Below, one piece after another: positions 1 through 6,154 of a stretch of DNA of 10,527 bases. The DNA comes from Flavobacteriales bacterium UBA1959 (lineage in GTDB: Bacteria; Bacteroidota; Bacteroidia; Flavobacteriales_D; Sanyastnellaceae). The stretch lies in NCBI GenBank assembly GCA_002336085.1, contig DDEH01000026.1, forward strand, positions 1 to 10,527, given 5' to 3'. Under the pieces are notes generated by a model. It ran no database searches and was not told where the DNA came from. It saw nothing but the letters and a program-made list of their open reading frames with translations. Made by a program: the position numbers and the translations under genes. The stretch's first letter is position 1; each line of letters opens with the position of its first letter.

Positions 1-1
1 C

Positions 2-100
2 ACCAGTGATGCAATTGTCCAGCACGCCCTCCAAGACTTGGAGTCCGGAAAATCCCATTTCAAAGTATGGCATGAGCGGGCCTTGAATGCAAAAGAGTAA
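2..100 (+). CDS. C-terminal end of an unidentified protein (partial, 5' end outside window)
   Basis: An open frame runs from the window edge to a TAA stop at 98-100 and gives 32 residues ending FKVWHERALNAKE. It has no early stop and its codon use is ordinary. A strong hairpin terminator follows about 40 bases later, which supports this being a genuine gene end. The visible tail is hydrophilic and probably helical, with no membrane segment or motif that I recognise, so no function is offered. The gene converges on the sigma factor and small-protein unit. Confidence 0.6.
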   Translation, partial: TSDAIVQHALQDLESGKSHFKVWHERALNAKE

Positions 101-141
101 GCTCCTCTCGAATGTCTGCAAAAAAATAGCCGGCACAAAAA

Positions 142-161
142 AAGCCACCCGTAGGTGGCTT
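142..161. terminator. Bidirectional intrinsic terminator between convergent genes
   Basis: A perfect 8-bp stem (AAGCCACC pairing with GGTGGCTT) closes a 4-base loop. Read on the minus strand the stem runs straight into a run of seven T. Read on the plus strand it is followed by CTTTTGT. It lies between the end of the plus-strand gene (stop at 98-100) and the end of the minus-strand small gene (186), so it can end transcription from both sides, more strongly for the minus-strand unit. A 12-base perfect palindrome, TTTGTCGACAAA, lies just beyond it at 164-175; its role is unknown. Confidence 0.88.
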
Positions 162-185
162 CTTTTGTCGACAAACGATTCCGCT

Positions 186-368
186 TCAATTACTGTTGGT
201 GCAAATCACACCCAAGTTTTTTGAATGCACCGTTCGCAGCCCTGCCGAATAAGACAGGATGTTGCGAATGGATCGTGCTTTGGGCATGATGTCAGCAGCG
301 TGTGCGCTTTCATCAAACCAATCGGATGTCAAATCTTCAAGTGTACAATGTGCCATGGGCTTGTGCAT
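186..368 (-). CDS. Small basic conserved-type hypothetical protein downstream of the sigma factor
   Basis: This encodes about 60 residues if translation begins at the ATG at 366-368. An ATG at 354-356 and a GTG at 393-395 are in-frame alternatives, and no ribosome binding site decides among them. The C-terminal half (IRNILSYSAGLRTVHSKNLG, ending in Asn) resembles, from memory, short Bacteroidota proteins with a pattern of Ile-x-Asn-Ile-Leu-x-Tyr/Phe-Ser followed by a basic stretch and a terminal Asn. Those are often encoded next to an ECF sigma gene. The family has no function known to me. No signal peptide or membrane segment is visible. It lies 60 to 90 bases downstream of the sigma gene on the same strand and ends 24 bases before a strong terminator, so co-transcription with the sigma factor is likely. 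It could act with that sigma factor, but nothing in the sequence shows this. Confidence 0.55.
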   Translation of the reverse strand: MHKPMAHCTLEDLTSDWFDESAHAADIMPKARSIRNILSYSAGLRTVHSKNLGVICTNSN

Positions 369-455
369 TAGGGTTTTAACACCACAATAACGCACCCTTA
401 CTCTGACTATTGTACAGGCTTCATTTTCATTTCAATTGGCTCCGCTCCATCCATC

Positions 456-1040
456 CTAGTTTAGGGTCAGCTGCACGCCTTGCTCTTCCATGGCTCGACG
501 CATATTGATCAGTGCATAACGCATGCGCCCCAGCGCTGTATTGATAGATACTCCGGTCTCATCCGCAATTTCCTGAAAGCTTAGTTCCCGCTCAATCCGC
601 ATATGGACCACTTCCCGTTGCTCTTCGGGCAAGCAATCCAATAAACCCCTCACATCCTGATGTATCTGATCCTGAATCATTTGGTCTTCGGCATGCATTT
701 GATCACTGGGCAATGTGTCGAATACATCAAATTCATCAGTGGCACGCATCATGCGCATCTTTTTACCGCGGCGGAAATGGTCAATCGAAATGTTGTGAGC
801 AATCCGGAGGATCCAAGGCAAGAACTTACCTTCTTCGTTGTACTTGCCGCTTTTGAGTGTGTTCACCACCTTGATAAAGGTGTCCTGAAAGAGGTCGTTG
901 GCAAGATCAGAGTCCCGAACGATGAAAAATATTTTGGAATAGACTTGTTGTTGATGACGATTCAATAGAGATTCGAAAGCTGCCTCATCTCCGGAGAGGT
1001 AGAGGGATATCAACTGTTGGTCAGAGAATGACGCACGCAT
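456..1040 (-). CDS. ECF-type RNA polymerase sigma-70 factor
   Basis: A 194-residue sigma factor that would direct core RNA polymerase to a set of alternative promoters. Region 2 (about residues 22-93) shows the DLFQDTFIKV core-binding helix and the PWILRIAHNISIDHFRR segment typical of -10 recognition. Region 4 (about 129-182) shows LPEEQREVVHMR followed by the helix-turn-helix SFQEIADETGVSINTALGRM that contacts the -35 element. The two are joined by a short acidic linker with no region 3, as expected for group 4 (ECF) factors of normal length. No anti-sigma gene with a membrane segment is adjacent; the only same-strand neighbour is the small protein at 186-368. The gene diverges from uvrA, and its leader carries an inverted repeat whose inner arm ends one base before the ATG. 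The FLPWILRIAHN form is common among Bacteroidota ECF factors that lack a dedicated anti-sigma factor; that comparison is from memory. Target genes cannot be inferred. Confidence 0.93.
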   Translation of the reverse strand: MRASFSDQQLISLYLSGDEAAFESLLNRHQQQVYSKIFFIVRDSDLANDLFQDTFIKVVNTLKSGKYNEEGKFLPWILRIAHNISIDHFRRGKKMRMMRATDEFDVFDTLPSDQMHAEDQMIQDQIHQDVRGLLDCLPEEQREVVHMRIERELSFQEIADETGVSINTALGRMRYALINMRRAMEEQGVQLTLN

Positions 1041-1041
1041 G

Positions 1042-1107
1042 ATTTTACGCAGTTAAAGGTGAAATGAAAACCCGAATGAATCGGGGCCTTACTTTGAAGC
1101 GTAAAAT
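1042..1107 (-). promoter_or_regulatory. Inverted repeat in the sigma-factor leader, possible RNA structure or operator
   Basis: ATTTTACGC at 1042-1050 is the exact reverse complement of GCGTAAAAT at 1099-1107, giving 9-bp arms separated by 48 bases. Between them lies a smaller inverted repeat, CCCGA/TCGGG with a 5-base loop (about 1071-1085), followed on the minus strand by TTTTCATTT. On the minus strand the inner arm ends one base before the sigma gene ATG at 1040, so pairing of the arms in mRNA would hide the start region. Alternatively the arms may be protein-binding half-sites. Whether the outer arm is transcribed is unknown, and no exact TAnnTTTG box is present here. Confidence 0.35.
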
Positions 1108-1206
1108 GTATCGATCGCGTGCTGTTTTAGATTGTCTCTCTCTAATATACGAATTAATTTTCGTTTGAGGAAACCCAAGACCCATATGCGGTGTTAACAA
1201 AAGCGA

Positions 1207-4023
1207 ATGGATATTCAAATCAAAGGCGCGAGGGAGCACAATTTGAAGGGAGTCGATGTAACGATCCCCAAGCGAAAACTAACGGTCATTACCGGTTTGT
1301 CGGGTTCTGGCAAAAGTTCGCTTGCCTTTGACACATTATATGCCGAGGGGCAGCGGCGATATGTTGAGAGCCTAAGTAGTTATGCGCGGCAGTTTCTCGG
1401 TCGTTTGGACAAACCTGATGTGGACAGCATCGATGGCATATCTCCTGCCATCGCCATTGAACAGCGCACTTCTTCAGGAGGTCCTCGATCCACAGTCGCA
1501 ACCCGCACAGAAATCCACGATCACCTAAGGCTCCTTTATGCACGCATCGGCCAGACCATCTCGCCCGTTAGCGGAGAAGCGGTGCAGAAAGACCGACCGG
1601 AAGACGCACTGGAGCGATTGGAAGGAGAAACAGATGGTTTGCGCTTCATTGTCTCAGCTCCGATTCCAAATAAGACCGATCGAACACGAAAACAACAACT
1701 AGATATTCTTCAGAAGCAGGGCTTCATTCGCATCCTTGATGCAAATGGAAGTGCTCACTTGATTGCAGACGTGCAGGCAGAAAAATTGAATGCCAGGGAG
1801 ACCGATGTGCCTGAACCTTGGGAATTGGTCATCGATCGGCTTGCTGTAAAAAACGGCGATAAAGATTTTACGTCACGGCTTTTGGATTCCGTGGAAACGG
1901 CCTTTTTTGAAGGGGATGGTGCTTGTTCCATACATTTTACGGACAAACGATTGCCCTGGGAATTTTCAAATCGGTTCGAACGGGACGGAATCACGTTTCA
2001 AGAGCCATCGCCCCAGCTGTTCACATTCAATAGCCCCATTGGCGCTTGTAGGCGCTGTGAAGGCTTTGGCCATGTCATAGGAGTAGATCCCAGCCGGGTT
2101 GTGCCCGACCCCAAGCTATCCATCTATGAGGACGCCATTGCCTGCTGGCGGGGTGAACGCATGAGCAAATGGAAAGACCGCCTGTGTCTCGCTGCTCGTG
2201 ACAACGATGTGCCCATTCACTCGCCGTGGCGAGACCTCACGGAAGTCCAGCGTGAGACCGTTTGGAAGGGCGGCAAGGGCTTCAAAGGACTTGATTCGTT
2301 TTTTAAATACCTCGAAGAAAAGAGTTACAAGATTCAATTTCGAGTCATGTTGAGCCGGTACCGCGGCCGCACAACCTGCCCTGATTGTGCCGGAACACGC
2401 CTTGGAAAGGCATCTCAGAACGTTTTTATTGGGGGCAGCGACCTTACTACTGTACTGCGCATGCCAGCCAAAGATGCTCTCGTGTTTTTTCAATCCTTAA
2501 AACTGACCGAGACACAGCAAGAAATCGCAGAGCGCTTGATCAAAGAAGTCGAAACCCGGCTCACCTATCTCTGCGATGTCGGATTGGGATATTTGACGCT
2601 GGATCGTGCGAGCAAAACTCTTAGCGGAGGTGAATCGCAGCGTATTGCCTTGAGCACTTGCCTTGGCAGCAGCTTGGTAGGAAGCACTTACGTCTTGGAC
2701 GAACCCAGCATAGGTCTGCACCCTCAAGATACAGAGCGGCTCATCGGAATATTGTTTCAACTGAGGGATTTGGGCAATACGGTCGTTGTTGTTGAACACG
2801 ATGAGGACATCTTAAAAGCAGCCGATCACCTGATTGATCTTGGACCATTAGCTGGCACTGGAGGGGGGGCTCTTGTGTTTTCAGGAAGCGATTCAGAATG
2901 GCCTCAATTGCCGGCCGATCATCCCTCACTCACAGCTTCTTATCTAAATGGATACGCCAAAATTCATTTGCCTGTAGAGCGCCAAATTGGCCCAGATTTC
3001 ATTCAGATAAAAGATGCTTACAAAAACAACCTCAAGGGGGTCAGCGCACAAATTCCTCTGCATGCACTAACGGCCATTACAGGTGTAAGTGGTTCTGGTA
3101 AAAGTACGCTCATCAACGAAGTTATGATGCCATTGCTTCGACAGTCTCTAGACGGATTGGGCGCTGTACCCTCAGCGTTTGGAAGCCTTGGAGGAAGCGT
3201 CTCAAAAATAGGATCCCTCGAATTTGTAGACCAAAACCCAATTGGCAAAAGTTCCCGGAGCAATCCGGTCACTTATGTAAAAGCATACGATGAGGTCAGA
3301 CAATTGTTTGCTGATACCCAAACTTCCAAAATACGCGGCTACAAGCCCTCACACTTCAGTTTCAATGTGTCTGGAGGCCGATGTGATACCTGCGAAGGCG
3401 AAGGCCAAGTAACCATAGGCATGCAATTTATGGCTGATTTGAAACTGCGCTGCGACGTTTGCAAAGGCAAACGATTTCAGGATGAAGTTTTGGACGTTCG
3501 ATGGAAGGAAAAAAACATTGCGGATATTCTCGACATGACGGTGGCTGATGCCATTGCTTTCTTTGGCGATAACGATGAAGTGAAAAAGGTTCCTGCCGCT
3601 CAAAAACGCTTGGTTCAGAAACTGAACCCGCTCATGGATGTTGGCTTAGGATATGTTACGCTTGGACAGAGCAGCAACACACTCAGCGGTGGAGAAGCAC
3701 AGCGCATCAAACTCGCCACGTTTCTTTCACGTGGCGACCGACAAGCACATACCTTATTTGTTTTTGACGAGCCCACCACAGGATTGCATGCTCACGATGT
3801 GCAAAAACTGCTCATTTCGCTCAATGCTTTGCTTGACCAAGGGCACACGGTAGTCGTTATTGAACACCACCTTGACGTGATTGCCCATTCCAATTACGTG
3901 ATCGACTTGGGACCTGAAGGCGGCGACCTTGGCGGACAATTAATATTTCAGGGAACGCCGAAAAAATTGCTCCAATCCAAAGACTCACTTACTGCGCAAC
4001 ATCTTGCTCCTAAAATTCTGTGA
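1207..4023 (+). CDS. uvrA: Excinuclease ABC subunit A (UvrA), DNA damage sensor
   Basis: A full-length 938-residue UvrA (E. coli UvrA is 940). As a dimer it uses ATP to find bulky DNA lesions and load UvrB for nucleotide excision repair in the cytoplasm. Both ABC modules are intact. The first has Walker A GLSGSGKSS at 30-38, signature LSGGESQ at 472-478 and Walker B with DEP at 498-500. The second has Walker A GVSGSGKST at 626-634, signature LSGGEAQ at 826-832 and DEP at 854-856. The UvrB-binding insertion (about 130-250) is present. The C-terminal zinc module is complete (C726, C729, C749, C752). At the first zinc module only C281 and C284 remain; the earlier Cys pair is absent, with FSNRFERDGITF in that region. 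A further pair, C391/C394, lies at the position of E. coli CASCEGTR. The start at 1207 matches the family N terminus (IKGAREHNLKGVDV); no clear Shine-Dalgarno precedes it. It diverges from the sigma gene and is coupled to the msrB-like gene. Some Bacteroidota carry two uvrA paralogues; this looks like the phylum-specific form. Confidence 0.97.
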   Translation: MDIQIKGAREHNLKGVDVTIPKRKLTVITGLSGSGKSSLAFDTLYAEGQRRYVESLSSYARQFLGRLDKPDVDSIDGISPAIAIEQRTSSGGPRSTVATRTEIHDHLRLLYARIGQTISPVSGEAVQKDRPEDALERLEGETDGLRFIVSAPIPNKTDRTRKQQLDILQKQGFIRILDANGSAHLIADVQAEKLNARETDVPEPWELVIDRLAVKNGDKDFTSRLLDSVETAFFEGDGACSIHFTDKRLPWEFSNRFERDGITFQEPSPQLFTFNSPIGACRRCEGFGHVIGVDPSRVVPDPKLSIYEDAIACWRGERMSKWKDRLCLAARDNDVPIHSPWRDLTEVQRETVWKGGKGFKGLDSFFKYLEEKSYKIQFRVMLSRYRGRTTCPDCAGTRLGKASQNVFIGGSDLTTVLRMPAKDALVFFQSLKLTETQQEIAERLIKEVETRLTYLCDVGLGYLTLDRASKTLSGGESQRIALSTCLGSSLVGSTYVLDEPSIGLHPQDTERLIGILFQLRDLGNTVVVVEHDEDILKAADHLIDLGPLAGTGGGALVFSGSDSEWPQLPADHPSLTASYLNGYAKIHLPVERQIGPDFIQIKDAYKNNLKGVSAQIPLHALTAITGVSGSGKSTLINEVMMPLLRQSLDGLGAVPSAFGSLGGSVSKIGSLEFVDQNPIGKSSRSNPVTYVKAYDEVRQLFADTQTSKIRGYKPSHFSFNVSGGRCDTCEGEGQVTIGMQFMADLKLRCDVCKGKRFQDEVLDVRWKEKNIADILDMTVADAIAFFGDNDEVKKVPAAQKRLVQKLNPLMDVGLGYVTLGQSSNTLSGGEAQRIKLATFLSRGDRQAHTLFVFDEPTTGLHAHDVQKLLISLNALLDQGHTVVVIEHHLDVIAHSNYVIDLGPEGGDLGGQLIFQGTPKKLLQSKDSLTAQHLAPKIL

Positions 4024-4024
4024 A

Positions 4025-4531
4025 ATGAAAATGTTTTCCCAATCCATTGCTGCCTTCCTATTTGCTTCAGCTTCGTTGGTGTCATGCGGCCAGCAACAGG
4101 CGCCAGCCGGTGACAATTCATTGATCAATTGGAACGACTCACTTACTCCTGAAGAATACCGTGTTCTTAGGCAATGTGGGACGGAGGCTCCATTTACTGG
4201 CGAATACTGGGACCATCACGAGCATGGGGTATACACCTGTGCTGGTTGCGGAAGCCCACTGTTTAATAGCTCCACTAAATTCGAAAGTGGCAGCGGTTGG
4301 CCAAGCTTTTTCGATGTCATCGATCAAAGCTCAATTGACACAAAAGAAGACGTGCAGTTTGGAATGCGCCGTATCGAGCTCGTATGCCACCAGTGCCAAG
4401 GGCATTTGGGCCATGTCTTTTCCGACGGACCTCCTCCGCATGGATTGCGCTACTGCATCAACAGTATATCACTTGATTTCAGCCAAGGAGATAGTATCTC
4501 TCCTTCTCAAAAGACAAGCAACAAAAAATAA
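4025..4531 (+). CDS. msrB: Methionine-R-sulfoxide reductase B, predicted lipoprotein
   Basis: MsrB reduces the R isomer of methionine sulfoxide in oxidised proteins. The 168-residue product starts at the ATG at 4025, one base after the uvrA stop. That start gives a classic lipoprotein signal: K2, a hydrophobic core, then the lipobox LVSC with the lipidated Cys at position 21. An in-frame ATG at 4004 lies inside uvrA and would spoil this signal. The reductase domain (about 38-152) has zinc-binding pairs C72/C75 and C121/C124, the GSGWPSF motif at 88-94, HLGHVF at 127-132 and catalytic C144 in RYCINS. C51 in RQCGTEAPFTG is a plausible resolving cysteine, 93 residues before the catalytic one. 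The protein is predicted to be anchored to an envelope membrane facing the periplasm or surface, repairing exported proteins. The Ser- and Lys-rich tail (153-168) has no recognised role. The gene is very probably transcribed with uvrA and converges on the adhesin operon with a 13-base gap and no obvious terminator. Confidence 0.93.
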   Translation: MKMFSQSIAAFLFASASLVSCGQQQAPAGDNSLINWNDSLTPEEYRVLRQCGTEAPFTGEYWDHHEHGVYTCAGCGSPLFNSSTKFESGSGWPSFFDVIDQSSIDTKEDVQFGMRRIELVCHQCQGHLGHVFSDGPPPHGLRYCINSISLDFSQGDSISPSQKTSNKK

Positions 4532-4544
4532 CGTTGGTGGCTGT

Positions 4545-5156
4545 TTATTGGCCGCAAGTGAAACGAACGTTTTCAGCTTGGATCAGTTGACCTCCGCTTT
4601 CGACGTTTCCTTCATCATCGAATATCGCTTTTGTACGACCATGAATGTTAATGACACCCGTGATCACACCTTGGGATGTGAATTGACCTAACAAAATACG
4701 CTTATCAGCCGGGGCCAAAGCCTGTCGCTTGTCAGGCGTAACAAACCACGCACCGTTATTGGTTGTCAGCGTCTTTCCTGTTTCAAACTCTGAGAGATCA
4801 ATCAAAAATCCTGTCAATGAATTCATGTAATTGTCCTCGAGTCCAATGGTGACCCAGGAGTCGTAAGCAAGGGAGGCATCATTTTGAATGTCAAATCGCT
4901 GCACTTCAGAAGCCAATCCGCTCCCTTTGGGATGTTGATAGAACGAGGCCGTCGATGAAATGGTCATTGGCTTACCCTCCTCCCCAAATACGGCATCAAT
5001 GACGTCTCCTTCGTTTAGCATCACTGCATAAACTCGGTAGGTCTTGCCATTAACCGTGCCACCGTTGTCTACGTCTTCTACGTCAATTCGATCAAACTGA
5101 GTCCATACCGTGAGAGGCATCAACAGGGTCACTAGAAAAAAACTTGCGTGCTTCAT
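4545..5156 (-). CDS. Small secreted protein sharing the adhesin N-terminal domain
   Basis: A 203-residue exported protein with a Sec signal peptide (residues 1 to about 19, hydrophobic core FFLVTLLMPLTVW) and a single cysteine near the C terminus. Residues 35-173 form one domain with motifs TYRVYAV (39-45), YDSWVTIGL (98-106), NGAWFVTP (134-141), DKRILL (151-156) and VINIHG (168-173). I recall this domain from N-terminal regions of Bacteroidota T9SS cargo proteins, but know no function for it. The same motifs occur in the same order and at near-equal spacing in residues 74-213 of the large adhesin in this operon. It lacks the T9SS sorting domain found on the adhesin, so it may stay in the periplasm, leave by another route, or associate with the adhesin or the PorP/SprF protein. 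It is the last gene of a three-gene minus-strand operon, 25 bases after the preceding gene. It may be a surface or matrix subunit; this is inference. Confidence 0.85.
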   Translation of the reverse strand: MKHASFFLVTLLMPLTVWTQFDRIDVEDVDNGGTVNGKTYRVYAVMLNEGDVIDAVFGEEGKPMTISSTASFYQHPKGSGLASEVQRFDIQNDASLAYDSWVTIGLEDNYMNSLTGFLIDLSEFETGKTLTTNNGAWFVTPDKRQALAPADKRILLGQFTSQGVITGVINIHGRTKAIFDDEGNVESGGQLIQAENVRFTCGQ

Positions 5157-5181
5157 TTCGTAAAACTTGTATGCTGTGAAC

Positions 5182-6150
5182 TTATTTCACTATTCTATTC
5201 CGCCCTAAAATACGACTAGAATTCATAGAATTGGAGCTGAAACCCGAAGAACGTGGTACAAAGTACGTTAATGTGACTTCGTGTGTATGAGGACTGAAGT
5301 AACTCGCTGACGTGCTCGTGATGTCGTATGTATAAGACAAGCCCACAGGACCATATTTCCCTCCTACCCCCACAATTGCTGCATCATTGGTTCGAAACCC
5401 AAGTGCCACCCAAGCCATATCCGCAAACCATCCGCGGAGATAAACATCCAACTGAGCTGGCGTTCGTTCGGTCAACCTCACCATGCCTGAAGGCTCCAAG
5501 CGGAAATCATTGTTTACCTGGTAGCTGTAGTGACCCATGAATCTAAAATGACGAAACTGATCATTTTCAGGACCTGAAACAATGGATGAAGACTGCAGTC
5601 CTGTCGAGCTCTGAATCAAATGCGGAATAGCAAAACCAAAGGAGTAGCCATTGCCAAACACCATCATTCCAAATTGGGCATCGATTGACAAGCTCTGCTC
5701 AAGACCGAATTGCAATGCAGGGTCTTCTACATCCCAAACATCCAAGTCATTGTCAAATGACCACTGATTGGCCATTAGACTCAAGCCGAACGATACCGCA
5801 TCGTAATTATTGAGATCTATGGTGTACGAACCCGCAAGCTCCATGCCCGTCCGCTTAATCGCTCCTCCTGTATCGTCGCTGTATACGATTGCACCAACAC
5901 CAACGCGGTTGGGAAGCGATGTATGACCGCTTAGCGTCATCGTCTCAGGAGCACCGTCAAATCCGGTCCACTGATTTCGGAAGGTCATCGTCACCGGCGT
6001 TTCGGGAAGTGTCCCAGCGATCGCCGGATTGCTCAAAAATGGATTTGTCATGAATTGAGAACGACGAAACAATTGTTGAGACGTAGCAGAAAGCATTCCT
6101 GTCCCCAAAAATATCAGACTCAACGCAAAGGTGTAAATATGTCGTTTCAT
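5182..6150 (-). CDS. PorP/SprF-family type IX secretion outer-membrane protein
   Basis: A 322-residue outer-membrane beta-barrel protein of the PorP/SprF family, members of which help secrete, attach or localise particular T9SS cargo such as SprB. A signal peptide covers residues 1 to about 24, followed by the family's N-terminal hallmark QFMTNPFLSNPAIAGT (32-47). Alternating-residue strands continue to the C terminus. There the expected family pattern appears: WVALGFRTNDAAIVGVGGKY, then GLSYTYDITSTS, then a His-Glu pair (HTHEVTLTYF) in the last strands. Length is normal for the family. The start codon lies 4 bases after the stop of the large adhesin gene, so translation is probably coupled and the adhesin is its likely client, as in sprB-sprF pairs. 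It is a paralogue-type accessory component; the core T9SS genes are not in this window. No symbol is given because several such genes usually exist per genome. Confidence 0.92.
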   Translation of the reverse strand: MKRHIYTFALSLIFLGTGMLSATSQQLFRRSQFMTNPFLSNPAIAGTLPETPVTMTFRNQWTGFDGAPETMTLSGHTSLPNRVGVGAIVYSDDTGGAIKRTGMELAGSYTIDLNNYDAVSFGLSLMANQWSFDNDLDVWDVEDPALQFGLEQSLSIDAQFGMMVFGNGYSFGFAIPHLIQSSTGLQSSSIVSGPENDQFRHFRFMGHYSYQVNNDFRLEPSGMVRLTERTPAQLDVYLRGWFADMAWVALGFRTNDAAIVGVGGKYGPVGLSYTYDITSTSASYFSPHTHEVTLTYFVPRSSGFSSNSMNSSRILGRNRIVK

Positions 6151-6154
6151 GGGT

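Noticed and set aside
164..175. Perfect 12-base palindrome TTTGTCGACAAA beside the terminator
   Set aside because: It sits downstream of both convergent genes, where an operator has no target, and one such palindrome can arise by chance; kept only as a note in the terminator entry.
660..968. Plus-strand frame of 102 codons opposite the sigma factor
   Set aside because: Antisense to conserved sigma region 2 and the linker, with no supporting start or motif.
1071..1090. Small GC-rich hairpin in the sigma leader as a stand-alone terminator
   Set aside because: The stem is only 5 bp and its T tract is interrupted; there is no gene upstream on that strand needing termination, so it is treated as part of the leader structure.
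4532..4544. Terminator between the convergent msrB and small secreted protein genes
   Set aside because: The gap is 13 bases and no stem-loop with a T run is visible in it or just inside either gene.
4161..4691. Plus-strand frame of 176 codons overlapping msrB and the small secreted protein
   Set aside because: It lies in another frame of the clearly conserved msrB and runs antisense into the next gene; it has no recognisable motif or start signal.
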